Source: Takakia lepidozioides (taxonomy: Eukaryota > Streptophyta > Takakiopsida > Takakiales > Takakiaceae). Taken from it: 64,000 nt of DNA. The position numbers and the translations under genes are program-made. Shown one piece after another: positions 44,080 to 54,950 of this stretch. Position 1 is the stretch's first letter. Every line of letters begins with the position of its first letter. The notes under the pieces were generated by a model that did not search any database, was not told where the DNA came from, and saw only the letters and a list, made by a program, of their open reading frames with translations. The stretch covers positions 83,742,756 through 83,806,755 of the forward strand of contig CM060731.1 in assembly GCA_030704615.1 (NCBI GenBank), read 5' to 3'.

Positions 44080-45175
44080 AAGAATTGAGTGCGGTGGCAC
44101 ACTCACTTTCGAGACTGACAAAGGATCGGAACAGACAAACATCAGTTCTCCAAAACTACACACATAACCCTCATTTCCTGTCAACCGGAATTGAGTGCGG
44201 TGGCGCACTCATTTTTGGACACCTTCCATGACATCTAAGAAATCATGCTCATCACAGGCACTCAGTCAATGGCTCCTTTGTCACTTCCTCTTCCACATTG
44301 TGTACTTCATTCTACAGGCAGAAACTGAGGCAAAATCTTCATTCTAGACATCATCAAATCAACCATCTACAGGTGCTCAAAAAACTGAGTGCGCTGGCGC
44401 ACTCATTTCTGGTAGCCCTCCACTCTGTCCTGCTTTCTCTTGCGAGCACACCTGGGTCGTTACCTCTATCCACGAAGATGGTCAACCACACCTCAGAACT
44501 GAGTGCGCCACCGCACTCAATTTCAAGGTTATTGTTTCTGTCTATCTGAAAACTCAAAAGAGATCTCACTTTGAATGAAACACACTTTCTAACTTTCGTT
44601 TCATGTCTGTCATTTGCAAATTGACCATTCTATGGTGATCCAAAACTGAGTGCGGTGGCACACTCAGTTTGGGAGCCATCCATTATGTCTGCCTACTTCT
44701 GTTTTGAGTTCATTGGGCTCTTCACGTCTGTCCAAAAACATTGTCGATCACACCTCGGAACTGTGTGCGCCAACGCACTCAGTTTCCAGGTTAGACATAA
44801 TGCCATTCTCAGAACTCATAAGAGATCTCACTATGGAATAATCACACTTTCTATCTATTGTTCACCTCAGTCAATAGCAACTCAATGATTCCATGGAGCT
44901 CAGAAATTGAGTGCGGTGGCGCACTCAGTTCAGGGTGACCACTCCAGTGTCTCACGGACCTAAACTGTGAACATCACCTTCCTCTTTCCCTAATGCCCAA
45001 GCGATCGGCAAGCATCCAGTTGAAATGAGTGCGCCACCGCACTCAGTTTCTCCGTGTCCCTCTCAGGCTTCCATTTCAGATCCTGCTGTCTCTAAGACTT
45101 AGTTATTCACCTCGGCCTACAATGGAAGTGATAGAGCTCCCCTCAAAATTGAGTGCGGTGCCGCACCCAGTTTTC
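44080..45175. repeat. Class 3 palindrome array (TGAGTGCGGTGGCGCACTCA)
   Basis: Nine copies at about 44,088, 44,190, 44,384, 44,499, 44,647, 44,762, 44,908, 45,025 and 45,149, spaced 102-195 bp. The arms TGAGTGCG/CGCACTCA surround a 4-bp core, GTGG or its complement CCAC, so each site has a direction; from the fourth site on the direction alternates. Linkers are unique rather than repeated, unlike classes 1 and 2. The array lies between the ParB exon and a candidate N-terminal exon, probably inside an intron. Confidence 0.88.
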
Positions 45176-45227
45176 AGGGGATCTTTCGTATCCTATCTAT
45201 GCACTTGGTACGACAGTCAAACGAGAT

Positions 45228-45410
45228 TCATGCAGTTTGGGAGAAGGATTCCCTGGGTTTCATGACACCACTTCCCGATGCCTCTTCTTGTTGCGTCCTC
45301 ACAACTTCCTTTGGTGTCGCTTCTTTCTCACCGACGGTGGTGGTGTCGATGTCCATGTCATGCACAATGGTCTCCGGGGCAGTCTCCTCGCCTTCCATTC
45401 TTCCCTCCAT
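45228..45410 (-). CDS. Candidate N-terminal exon of cargo copy 3
   Basis: A 60-aa acidic, low-complexity frame (MEGRMEGEETAPETIVHDMD, IDTTTVGEKEATPKEVV) on the same strand as the ParB exon and 1.2 kb upstream. Its composition resembles the disordered N-terminus of copy 1 (VEEDDMDVSDQDD). No convincing splice donor was found, so this is a weak call. Confidence 0.3.
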   Translation of the reverse strand: MEGRMEGEETAPETIVHDMDIDTTTVGEKEATPKEVVRTQQEEASGSGVMKPRESFSQTA

Positions 45411-46255
45411 TTCAGACTGGACCGGCTCTGTGATCTATTGTGATGGGTTGACGTATCTTGTGCAACCTACTCATCAGCGTTTTGCAGATTGCGCAACTTT
45501 CTTATTCTGACTCACGCGTTTTTCCTCTCTCTCACACTCGTGAAGTATAGGGACTGCCTTCTACGTCTTCTTACTATGTCTTCTCTCTCACTCCCGCAGC
45601 TCTCCAGCTTTACTAACAAACAATCGAGAAAGTAAAAAACCCTGCAAAGCCGTCAGTTATGCATGTGGTTAAGGACGTGCGTGTCTACCCTATAACCCCC
45701 CAAATGGATCGATCTCACTGGCTGCGGCTTATTGGGCGCCCCTAATGCCATCAATAAGGCGAGTTCTTCAAATGTGGATGTTTTCTGATTTGGATGAAAT
45801 ATTTCGCACATGAGGCATGCCATCGCCCTATCATACACGGATTTTGCCTTCTTCAAAACGAAAACATACATAACGTCAGGAACACAATGTCTGCGTTCAT
45901 CCGGCGTTGGATATTTCCCGGGTTCGGCACTCAATGCACTGTCCGGGTTCGCGTTGTGGAACGCCGCAAAACGCAAATTGGATTGCAATATTCAAGACGG
46001 CGCCGTCCTTTCCCGATGGTGTGACACTGACAAAATAAACAGTTTTGTTCCCTTCTCCATCAATTTGGCAACTGCCCAACTGTTTTGGCTGTGTGGTTCA
46101 ATACCCTCACAAGTTATTGGTTAATGTGTGGGGCCAGTTGTACAACTGCCTCTTGCCTTAGCAAACACTTTTGGGATTTGGCAATCGCCTCCGGAAGGTT
46201 TTTACCTGGCCATGTCGCACAGTTGTATTGGTACTCACCATCGTATGTTCACCAC
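45411..46255. other. Region between divergent cargo and transposase fragments
   Basis: By analogy with the complete element this stretch should hold the two promoters. I see short competing frames on both strands (about 45,653-45,988 reverse; 45,810-46,124 forward) without recognisable similarity, and no palindromes. Confidence 0.35.
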
Positions 46256-47566
46256 ATGGCTTCTCCTAATGACGTGGCCTTTGCCGAGTTTCAGTATACT
46301 GAAGAGCCTTGCCCTTTCAGTGCCTCGGTTGAAGATGATGGTTTTGCTGTGGTGGAGGAGCATGTTCTGGCAGCAAGGTTCAAGCTTGACATTGGTTGTG
46401 TTACTGTCGAGAAAGAGATCTATGACTTGGAGGGAAACGTTCAAAGAACGTTGTTCCAGAAACCGCATGTTGCAGAGAAACACAAGGAATGGAGAGTTCT
46501 TCCTGGAAAATATCGTGTGTTCCGAAGCAAAAGGAGACAATCCGGTGGCTCCATTGTCACTCCTGGGACTGCTGCCTCTATCGTTCAAGGAAAGCGGCAT
46601 GTGACTGTGAAGCAGGAGGACACCACTTCAACAACTTTTGCGACATTGTCGGATTCCTCGGATGATGAATTGGCAGAAATACTGGCTCCCATGAACAATC
46701 TTCCTGAAGGGGATGTCGATGTTCAGGAAATCGTTAGCGTCATCCCACATCTGAAAGCATTGTCAGGAAAACCAGGATCCAAAAACGAGATCGCAGGGAT
46801 ACCGTGGGATTCATTCGCAACAAAAAGGGTTCCTTTCCTTCCACCTTCCTTCGACGGTGACATCCTCTTTGAGCTGGATCCAACAACTTGTGCTGGGGGC
46901 CTCTCACGTCTCTTGCAAGGAATGGATAAAAAGCATGATGGCCATCCATGGTGCGGAACCAACGATGTAAACTTGACATTCAGAAGGAGCGTTTGTGTGG
47001 GGCATCTGAGATGTGTGAATGCAAGTTGCCAGCGTTTCATGAAGAGCGGTGCTAAAAATGAGAGTGAGTGGGAAGGACTCTCCGACAATCCTTTTATCCT
47101 AGGCTGTACCCCACCATCTGCCAGTACATTTGTTTGTAAGTTCTGCAAGGTGGCCCCCTCCTGCATTGCACATTGCCCTTCTCGCATGTACTACGTTACT
47201 CACCGTTGCAAAACCATGACTCGAGCCTATATTCAATTTGGGACTCACGACCATCCTGTGTCTCACGACGATTGCAGAGATAGTGTGGATTTGGCGCGTG
47301 GGCTTGTCGTGGAGGAGTTTGCAAAGTCCCCTTCAGCCAAACCATCTGCCATGCAAACCTTTCCCGCCGAATACCCGAAGATGACAAAATTGTGCAGACT
47401 CTATTGGTTCAATCGCGGCAAAAGGGTCAGCTTCATTCCAATGTTAAGGCATGTAAAACCGCGGAATACTCTATACAGGCCAGTATGCGACGTCCTTTTG
47501 CCGTGGTATACTGGATTTCTCGTTGCACGGTCACTCATTTCCATGAGCGGATCTAAAAAACCATGA
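46256..47566 (+). pseudogene. Transposase paralog 3, N-terminal two thirds lost core
   Basis: From ATG 46,256 the frame gives about 436 aa that follow the complete transposase through the N-terminal region (DDGFAVVEEHVLAARFKLDI, KEWRVLPGKYRVFRSKRR), an acidic linker, FPL-like FLPPSFDGDILFELD, LLQGMDKKHDGHPWC and the Cys/His cluster (VCKFCKVAPSCIAHCPSRMY, FGTHDHPVSHDDC). It breaks off after VEEFAKSPSAKPSAMQTFPA and unrelated sequence leads to a stop at 47,566. DDE core and SWIM finger have been deleted, so it cannot catalyse transposition. A protein like this could still bind element ends, as transposase-derived repressors do elsewhere; that is speculation. Confidence 0.8.
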
Positions 47567-47793
47567 GCGGAGTTGTTACTGACGACATATCTTCGCCGCA
47601 TTACAGGGATCTGGAACTTCCAAAAACGGCAAGATCAAATAAAAAACTATTATTTTAATACTTGTTTAATCTGCCGCATTTCCAAATTTGGAGGAGTCCG
47701 CTCATGAAATCCGCGTGTCTTAGACTTCAGCTCACCGCTCATGCGGCTCATCGCTCATGGCTCATGGTTTCTGCTCATGAAATAGTAAACCTC
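47525..47793 (-). mobile_element. Left end of a Mutator-like element (inverted)
   Basis: On the reverse strand, from 47,793, it reads GAGGTTTACTATTTCATGAG with several CATGAGC motifs, then an A/T-rich part with TAAAATAATAGTTTTTTATT, as in the left end at 6,778. It is followed on the plus strand by CCCAGGCG (47,794-47,801), the exact reverse complement of the 8 bp after the right end at 42,271. Confidence 0.8.
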
Positions 47794-47919
47794 CCCAGGC
47801 GCTCGCCCAGCACGGGTACGACACCACAAACGGGGCAGCCACCAAAGCACGTCCGCCATAACACTCTCCCCGCGAGCTCAAAAGCACATCGCGTGCTTCT
47901 GACAACGGGAGAGACAACA

Positions 47920-48225
47920 TAGGGTTTTTTGGCCCGATTTTTCATCCGTGGATGAAAAACAGTAAAAAAATATCCTTCTACCCTGACGGATTTTATCCAT
48001 AGCAGAGAATGGAGGTACCCCCTTTGGAACCTGCATGAGAAGGCTTCCAGAGGGCTGCAGACGCTGGCCACAGATGATCGGACATATTATTGATCTTGTT
48101 TTGGCAGAGCTTGTATTCCTGAAGGAAGACGATGGCCTATGCTTGCTGGAGTGGTGCCAACCAGGTACGTAGCTTGATTTTCTTGAGAGCTGCCTGGTCG
48201 GAACCAATCCCTGTTACGTTTTAGG
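47920..48225 (-). pseudogene. LINE endonuclease fragment
   Basis: The reverse strand reads NVTGIGSDQAALKKIKLRTW, a stop, AIVFLQEYKLCQNKINNMSD and GSKGGTSILC. This is the beginning of an APE-type endonuclease domain of a plant L1-like LINE ORF2, including the catalytic-site QE motif. In-frame stops show it is dead. ORF1-like sequence lies upstream on the same strand (49.3-51.1 kb), separated by transposase fragment 4. Confidence 0.65.
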
Positions 48226-48345
48226 AATAAAGTCTAACCTGCATCTTGAGGAATAGACAGGCTGAGAGGATGGTTCTCAATTGATGGCCCATTTTGAAAG
48301 AATTGGTACGTCGTTCTCTTGTCAAAAGGGACATCCATTTATGAA

Positions 48346-48786
48346 TTAAGGGGGCTTTGGGGGAATCTCAGAAACATCTTCCGAGGACGAGTTTGAAAGA
48401 GTCACGAATGTAGTGGATGTGCTCACCTCTTGTTTCACATGAACTGTGCCCTTCTGCTGCACGACCGATGCTGCAGTGCCAGGGGTAACTACTGATCCTG
48501 CTGATTGTCTTCTCTCTTTTCCAATGACCCGGTATGTGCTTGGAAGGACTCTCCACTTCCTTCCACACTCGCCAACCAATGGTTTCTCCAAGTGCCCAGA
48601 ATCCAAATTCCCATCCTCATCATACACCTCTTTTTGAACAAGCAGAGAACCCAATTCCAGAGGGAACACTGTAACCAGCTCATCCTCATGAACAACTGCA
48701 AACCCATCGTCATCTGCGGTGGCAGTCAGTGGAAGACTACCTGCATTGGAATGAAATCGAGCGAGTCTATCTCCCTCCCTGGACAT
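48346..48786 (-). pseudogene. Transposase paralog 4, N-terminal fragment
   Basis: 146 aa closely like paralog 3 (ADDDGFAVVHEDELVTVFPL, WRVLPSTYRVIGKERRQSAG, SVVTPGTAAS, STSTTFVTLSNSSSED) and shorter than it. It ends within the acidic linker and is followed by unrelated sequence. It lies on the opposite strand to paralog 3. It cannot encode an active transposase. Confidence 0.75.
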
Positions 48787-49283
48787 GTTTTCCTACACTG
48801 ACCCAAAGTTGCGATCCACAAAGGGTCCCCCGAACTGATAGCCCGTAATTCTCGAAAGGGGATCCACCCCAAACGAACTAAGGTGAATAAGGGTAGCACT
48901 GACCCAAAGACTGCGGGTGATGCATGCAACGGATGTAAGAATGACATGCATGGCGAAAGTCTGCACCGAACTTCGCAGTCAGCCACACTGAGAGACACCA
49001 ACCAGAAAAACTGTTTTCAAAGACAACAAGCCACAAGAAGCCGTGATGTATTTGGATGAAAAGCAAACCCTGAACATGACATGAAACCATCAATTATGGA
49101 AAGACGGTAACTTGCTTAAGTACATGGGGGGTCTGGGGTGTGTAGAGTGGGATGGGGGATAGGCTGGAGTCTTGAAGAGGAAATGAAGTCTGAGTGGATC
49201 TTAATTGACGTGCCTGCTATGCCTAGGAAAAAGTCAAAATGAAGAAGTAGCCTGAGGGGGTCAGCAATGTTGGTGGGAGAGGA
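48787..49283. other. Unassigned DNA
   Basis: No gene, palindrome or transposon end recognised here. Confidence 0.4.
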
Positions 49284-51110
49284 TCATGCCACCGGAGATA
49301 AGGAGAAAGGGTGAAGACCCGCCGAGGGAAGCAATGTTGGCAAAATTTTACTCCTAGAGCTAGAACTGGACTTAAGACAAAGAATCTTGCAAACATTATG
49401 CCATGTGGAGGAAGGATAGAAAATCAAAAAAAGGAGAGGCTGGAGGCTTACGTGTGGATGAAGTGCTTGAATGGGGAGAGGGGTTGGCGTGGGCAGGATT
49501 GGAGCGTGTTGGGTGAGAAAGCTTCGCAAGCGTCGAGCTTCGTGAGCCGGAGGACCTGCCGGGGGGAGCGGTGGTGATGGACCTGGCTGCGGCTGATGAT
49601 CCGACGCGGGAAGAATCTGCAGCTCTGAAGAAGAGGAGGACGGGTCGGAACCAATAGGGTTGTACGCAGGCTGATGATGCTCCTGAACCCTTCGCAGCTC
49701 AATCTCCTCATTTTGCCCATCCATCTGTACCGCATGGAGAAGAGTAAAGGCTGATTGAATGGTGTCTCTTGCACGAATGGTAGCCAGATTCTGGCTAGGT
49801 GGCTGATCGAAAGCTGGAGGATGAATCCACAGCCCCTTACCTTCCGGGTAATCTCCGAGAAGTGCCTTCTCTTCAATGAGAGCGAGAATCTGAGTTGATG
49901 GTGTGAGTGCAGAGACCAATCCCGGGTACTGCTCAACGTATGCCCCCTAGGTGATGACTGTTTGGGCATGCAGAGAGTAGTTGCCAGAGTACTTGTGAAG
50001 AATTGTCTGAATCTTCTCCTTAAGAGTGGGTATTGGGTCGTTGTCAATAGGGCATGTGGCCATGTAGTACTGCACATCTGCCGCCGTTATCCTATAGGAT
50101 TGTAATCCAACCCCTTGGGGAGCCGTGGCCAGAAGGCCCGGCTGTGGCGATTTTTGGAATATGAGAGGTGCGATACATGTAGCCTGCGGGTCAGTCACAG
50201 GGTGTAACTGTGAACATCCCCTTAAAACCAGGTTGGGGAAGGTTCCAGGTCTGGCGCAATTCCTGGCAATGACTGGGTTAATCGCAATGGATGATCCACC
50301 TCTTTTTGGAATGGTTCCTGGTACATCTCGCCTGAAGATGAGCCAGAGTTTTGGAGGAGGTAGCCTCTGGCACACGGATCTAGAGCTGTTTTGAATGAGG
50401 GTGATGCTTCGCTTAGGAAGTCACATTGTCCCTGGGGGCAGCCTCCACAAGCATGGGATCAATGAGTTCTTTGCGCTTTTTTGCTACCGGGGAGGAGGAA
50501 GATTGCTGCAGCAAGCAATCCCAAATGATGGGTGCTTTGGTACCATTGGCAGATTCCTAGACTTTCTTAGTTTCCTTTTTTTGGATTGGACCCAAGCATG
50601 TGTTGTGATGGGAAATATCCGCCTGCGTAGAAGGGGAGCCTTGCATTGAATTTCTTTTGCGCTTTGATTTTGGGAAATCTGCTTGCAGGTATCCAGTTTG
50701 ACCGCATGAGTAACATGCTGTGGAGGAAGTATCTTCTATGATTTTGACCGAAAAGAAGTTCCCCTCCCTATCAATTGGCATTCTAATAAATTCTGGCAGC
50801 ACTGCATCCACTGACATTATGACCACAATTTTGGGAAATCCAATATCATTCATTTTTTATGCAATTGTGGCACATCCAAGCCGGATCCTGAGTGAGTTCC
50901 TTTGTGGACATCTCTGGGTCAAATACCGAGAGGCAACCCAAGAAAACACCAAAATGATTCTCTATGTTAGGCAGGAAAAAGAGGTACTGGTCCGGAATGT
51001 AAGGGAGGGCAATGATCCGGGAGGCCCATACTTCACCATTACGGTTACCTAGTGCCGCCGACCAGGGAAAATGTTCCACGGTCTGGTGTGTCATGAAGGT
51101 GTCCACCTTT
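49284..51110 (-). pseudogene. LINE ORF1-like remnant
   Basis: Reverse-strand pieces: 51,106-50,846 (ASRIIALPYIPDQYLFFLPN, IENHFGVFLG), 50,853-50,557 (MNDIGFPKIVVIMSVDAVLP, a degenerate knuckle CYSCGQTGYLQADFPK that has lost its His and last Cys), 50,375-49,947 and a Pro/Ser-rich piece 49,919-49,284. The order, an RNA-binding-like domain then a CCHC knuckle then a Pro-rich tail, fits ORF1 of plant L1-like LINEs. It is frameshifted throughout. Confidence 0.5.
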
Positions 51111-51680
51111 CAGCTGGAAGGCAGTAGCCCTTGTGGTGAAGTGACACCATAAGTTACGCTCCCTTCGGGAGGCGTCATACTTTTAGAGCCCTGTCCGTTG
51201 CCTCCTTGGACTCCAACAGAATGGAGAAAAATCCCTTACCTCTGGAGTGGCAAAAATGTTGCTTAAGGTCCCCCGAGCCACCCAAGCGCCTAATTGCCCA
51301 TTCCCTTACAAAATTCCTGTCAACCTTTCACCCCGGAAAATGAAGAAGGACTCCCCTTCCCTGGACATTGGAGACCTTGTTGCCGAGGTAATCAAAATCC
51401 ACTTCGATTAGTGGTTGATTTTTGCTCATGGCCAGTTGAGTGTCCGAGAGCTCTTCCGACGCTCTGGCTGCAGATCAGTGGAGAATTCAAAATTCCCATG
51501 GAAGCTTCCTTCCGCGCTTAGAGAGGTCCCATTGAGAGGTTGCATGGAGACTGGCCTGGTGGCCTGGATGGGCCTAGAGGGTGGGAGGCGACGCCGAGAC
51601 GAAGATCATGCAGCTTAGGGAGTCTGGTTTGAGTCCTCTGAATAGTCTGGATGTGGATGCATAGTCTAGATGAATGTGTC
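51111..51680. other. Unassigned DNA before the mirror array
   Basis: No recognisable gene. It may be the 5' part of the LINE remnant on the reverse strand, but no motif supports this. Confidence 0.35.
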
Positions 51681-51684
51681 AACG

Positions 51685-53710
51685 TGGATGAAGTCGTCTC
51701 AGGGGGAGAGGCCGACACCTGGCCGACAGAGAACATCCCCTAGATGGAAAAACGGCGCCGAATTTCCATCCGAGGCCCGTTGGATGAAGTCGTCTCGGGG
51801 GGAGAGGCCGACACCTGGCCGACAGAAAACATCCCCTGGATGGAAAAACGGCGCCGAATTTCCATCCGAGGCCTCCCGGATGAAGTCGTCTCAGGGGGAG
51901 AGGCTGACACCTGGCCGACAAAGAACATCCCCCAGATGGAAAAACGGCGCCGAATTTCCATCCGAGGCCGTTCAGATGAAGTCGTCTCGTGGGGAGAGGC
52001 CGACACCTGGCCGACAGAGAATATCCCCCGGATGGAAAAACGGCGCTGAATTTCCATCCGAGCCCCCCCCGGATGAAGTCGTCTCGGGGGGATAGGTCAA
52101 CAGATATCATCTGCAAGATGGAAAAACGGCGCCGAATATCCATCCGTATCGACCCTTCATCAACAACTTTCAGTAGTTGCATCAAGTTTTTCGCGTTTTT
52201 TGGTCTAAGCAGACACTAAACTTATAGTTTTTTGCCTGCATGCCACTTTTTGGCACGTTATTCCCACCATTGTCGTCCGCTAGAGACAAATTCGGTGCCG
52301 GTTATCCATGCACGAGGTGGACCGAATTTTCCTGCAGGATGGAAATTCGGCACCGGTTTTCCATCCGGCCGCCCTCCTGCTTACCTCCTAGATGGAAATT
52401 CGTCACCGGTTTTCCATCCGGCCGCGCTCCCGCTTACCTGCTGGATGGAAATTCGGCGCAGGTTTTCCATCCGGCCGCGCTCCGGTTTACTTGCAGGATG
52501 GAAATTCGGCGCTGGTTTTCCACCCTGCAGCTCTCCGGTTTACTTGCAGGATGGAAATTCGGCGCCGGTTTTCCATCCGCCCGCGCTTCCGCTTACTTGC
52601 AAGATGCCGTTTTTCCATCCGGGGGATGGTCTCTGTCGACCAGATGTCGGCCTCTCCCCCCCGAGACAACTTCATCCGACCGGCCCCGGATGGAAATTCG
52701 GCGCCGTTTTTCCATCCGGGGGATGTTCTTTGTCGGCCAGGTGTCGGCCTCTCCCCCCGAGACGACTTCATCCGAACGGCCTTGGATGGAAATTCGGCGC
52801 CGTTTTTTCTTCCGGGGGATGTTCTCTGTCGGCCAGGTGTCGGCCTCTCCCCCCGAGACGACTTCATCCAACGGGCCTCGGATGGAAATTCAGCGCCGTT
52901 TTTCCATCCGGGAGATGTTATCTGTCGGCCAGGTGTCGGCCTCTCCCCCCGAGACAACTTCATCCGGGAGGCCTCGGATAGAAATTCTGCGCCGTTTTTC
53001 CATCCGGGGGATGTTCTCTGTCGGCCAGGTGTCGGCCTCTCCCTCTGAGACGACTACATCCGTGCGGCCTCGGATGGAAATTCGGCACCGTTTTTCCATC
53101 CGGGGGATGTTCTCTGTCGGCCAGGTGTCGGCCTCTCCCTCCGAGACGACTCCATCCGTGCGGCCTCGGATGGAAATTCGGCGCCGTTTTTCCATCCGGG
53201 GGATGTTCTCTGTCGGCCAGGTGTCGGCCTCTCCCCCGGAGACGACTTCATCCGTGCGGCCTCGGGTGGAAATTCGGCGCCGTTTTTCCATCCGGGGGAT
53301 GTTCTCTGTCGGCCAGGTGTCGGCCTCTCCCCCCGAGACGACTTCATCCAACGGGCCTCGGGTGGTAATTCGGCGCCGTTTTTCCATCCGGGGGATGTTC
53401 TCTGTTGGCCAGGTGTCGGCCTCTCCCCCCGAGACGACTTCATCCAACGGGACTCGGATGGAAATTCGGCGCCATTTTTCCATCCGGGGGATGTTTTCTG
53501 TCTTCCAGGTGTCGGCCTCTCCCCCCGAGACGACTTCATTCAACGGGCCTCGGATGGAAATTTGGCGCCGTTTTTTCATCCGAGGGATGATCTCTGTCGG
53601 CCAGGTGTTGGCCTCTCCCCCCGAGACGACTCCATCTGTGCGGCCTCGGATGGAAATTCGGCGCCATTTTTCCATCCGGAGGATATTCTCTGGCAGGCAC
53701 GTGGGGCCGT
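51685..53710. repeat. Second mirror-symmetric class 1 palindrome array
   Basis: The left part (51,685-52,150) has about five units of 105-110 bp reading GGATGAAGTCGTCTCGGGGG, GAGAGGCCGACACCTGGCCG, ACAGAGAACATCCCC and GGATGGAAAAACGGCGCC with its half-complement. The right part (52,620-53,710) has about eleven units of the same sequence in reverse complement. Between them (52,290-52,620) are six shorter units with GGATGGAAATTCGGCGCC and TTTCCATCCGGCCGC. The unit is recognisably that of 11,500-12,130 in the complete element, so this array belongs to the same transposon family. It borders protein H copy 3. Confidence 0.9.
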
Positions 53711-53956
53711 CACCCTCCGATTTGACGCCATGTCGAATTAAATTCTGCCCCTCATTCCTGGGTACGGTTATATTAAATGTTGCTCTTTTTCTTTGCCACT
53801 TGCCCGACTTTCTCTCGTGACCCACGCGTTTCAAACCGAGACAACAACAACACTTCCTCGCTCCGAGCTCCTCTCACTCTCCGCTCCGAGCTTCCCCACA
53901 CTCCCCCCTCCCTGCGCACCCTCTCTGCTTCCTGGCAGCCCTTTCAATAGTCGGCG

Positions 53957-54427
53957 ATGGCGTGCCGGGATCCCAGCAACTGCCCAAACAAGCATCTCAC
54001 CCCATGGGACTTCTCGCCCAAGTCAGGGGATATTTTCATATACCTGCAGGATTGGATAGACCACTCTCAGTAGAGGAGGGTGCACCTGTCCGCTCTTGAG
54101 TACCTTCTTGGCTTCCATGATCAGCCTCGCGGGGACGGGCTTGCGCAGCTTTGGTGCCTGCGAATCGTTGATCTGCAGTATCCGCCTGCATGGAACATCC
54201 CCAAAAGCCGCACGGCCTTACTACACCATTGGAGGTGCTACCAGTGGGGCTATGAGGATTGCATCGGGTGTACGTACATGCTAGAGAGGATTCCATCCCA
54301 AACAGTGTATGGGGACATTATCATAAGCTACGAGGATGAGTCCTATGGACACAGAGTTTCCACAGCAAATGTCTCGATTTATGATGGTGCATATATCGGA
54401 GGACATGACACCGTTGTCCACTACACT
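53957..54427 (+). pseudogene. Protein H, copy 3 (interrupted)
   Basis: Starts MACRDPSNCPNKHLTPWDFS and follows the family blocks SGDIFIYLQDW, ALEYLLGF, CLRIVDL, RTALLHHWRCYQW, VYGDIIISYEDES and GAYIGGHDTVVHYT. A TAG at 54,071-54,073 breaks the frame after IDHSQ. At 54,428, within the conserved C-terminal block, an inverted Mutator-like right end begins, so the last residues are lost. About 250 bp upstream lies the mirror array, the same relation as the chimeric palindrome before copy 1. Confidence 0.6.
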
Positions 54428-54945
54428 GGGGGCTGCTATTTCATGAGCCATGAGCCATGAGCGGTATGAGCCATGAGCAGAGTCGTAAGTGTCGAAAAAA
54501 ACATGAGCAGGACTATTTTCCGGAAATGAGTGTCCGCGGGAATAGGGTTTAGGCTGTCACGGTCATAGGGGGAGAAGGACCTCCCGATGAAGGAGGTTCG
54601 GCAATGTTTTTTAGAATTACATATTGAAAGGCAATGTTTCGCGAATGGTAGGGTGGTACTGCTCTGTACAATGGGGGCCCATTTCAGCCTACCAGCCACT
54701 TGCAAAATCCACCCACACTCCCAATCCCAAACGAAATGAGGAATGATGCATTCTGGGAACGATGGATACAAAATAGAACAAAAAGAGGGCACAATGGGGT
54801 TTTTATTGATCCACATGAATTGCATTTGAAGCACATCTACTGTGCTGATTATGCAAACAAATCTTTAGCCCTGTGCCTTCTGAATACAAGTCACGTTGTC
54901 AATGGGACTTCGACTGCTCTGAGAACTAGCTCATGAGTCATCGGG
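54428..54945 (-). mobile_element. Right end of a third Mutator-like element (inverted)
   Basis: Starts GGGGGCTGCTATTTCATGAG and is nearly identical, in reverse complement, to 41,760-42,271. It is inserted in protein H copy 3 after ACTACACT (54,420-54,427), the candidate target duplication. The other end of this element is missing; the segment is cut off near 55,071. Confidence 0.82.
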
Positions 54946-54950
54946 CTCCT

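Noticed and set aside
51670-53834. Long open frames (up to 526 codons) across the mirror array
   Set aside because: The same repeat artefact; the frames exist on both strands and consist only of the array unit.
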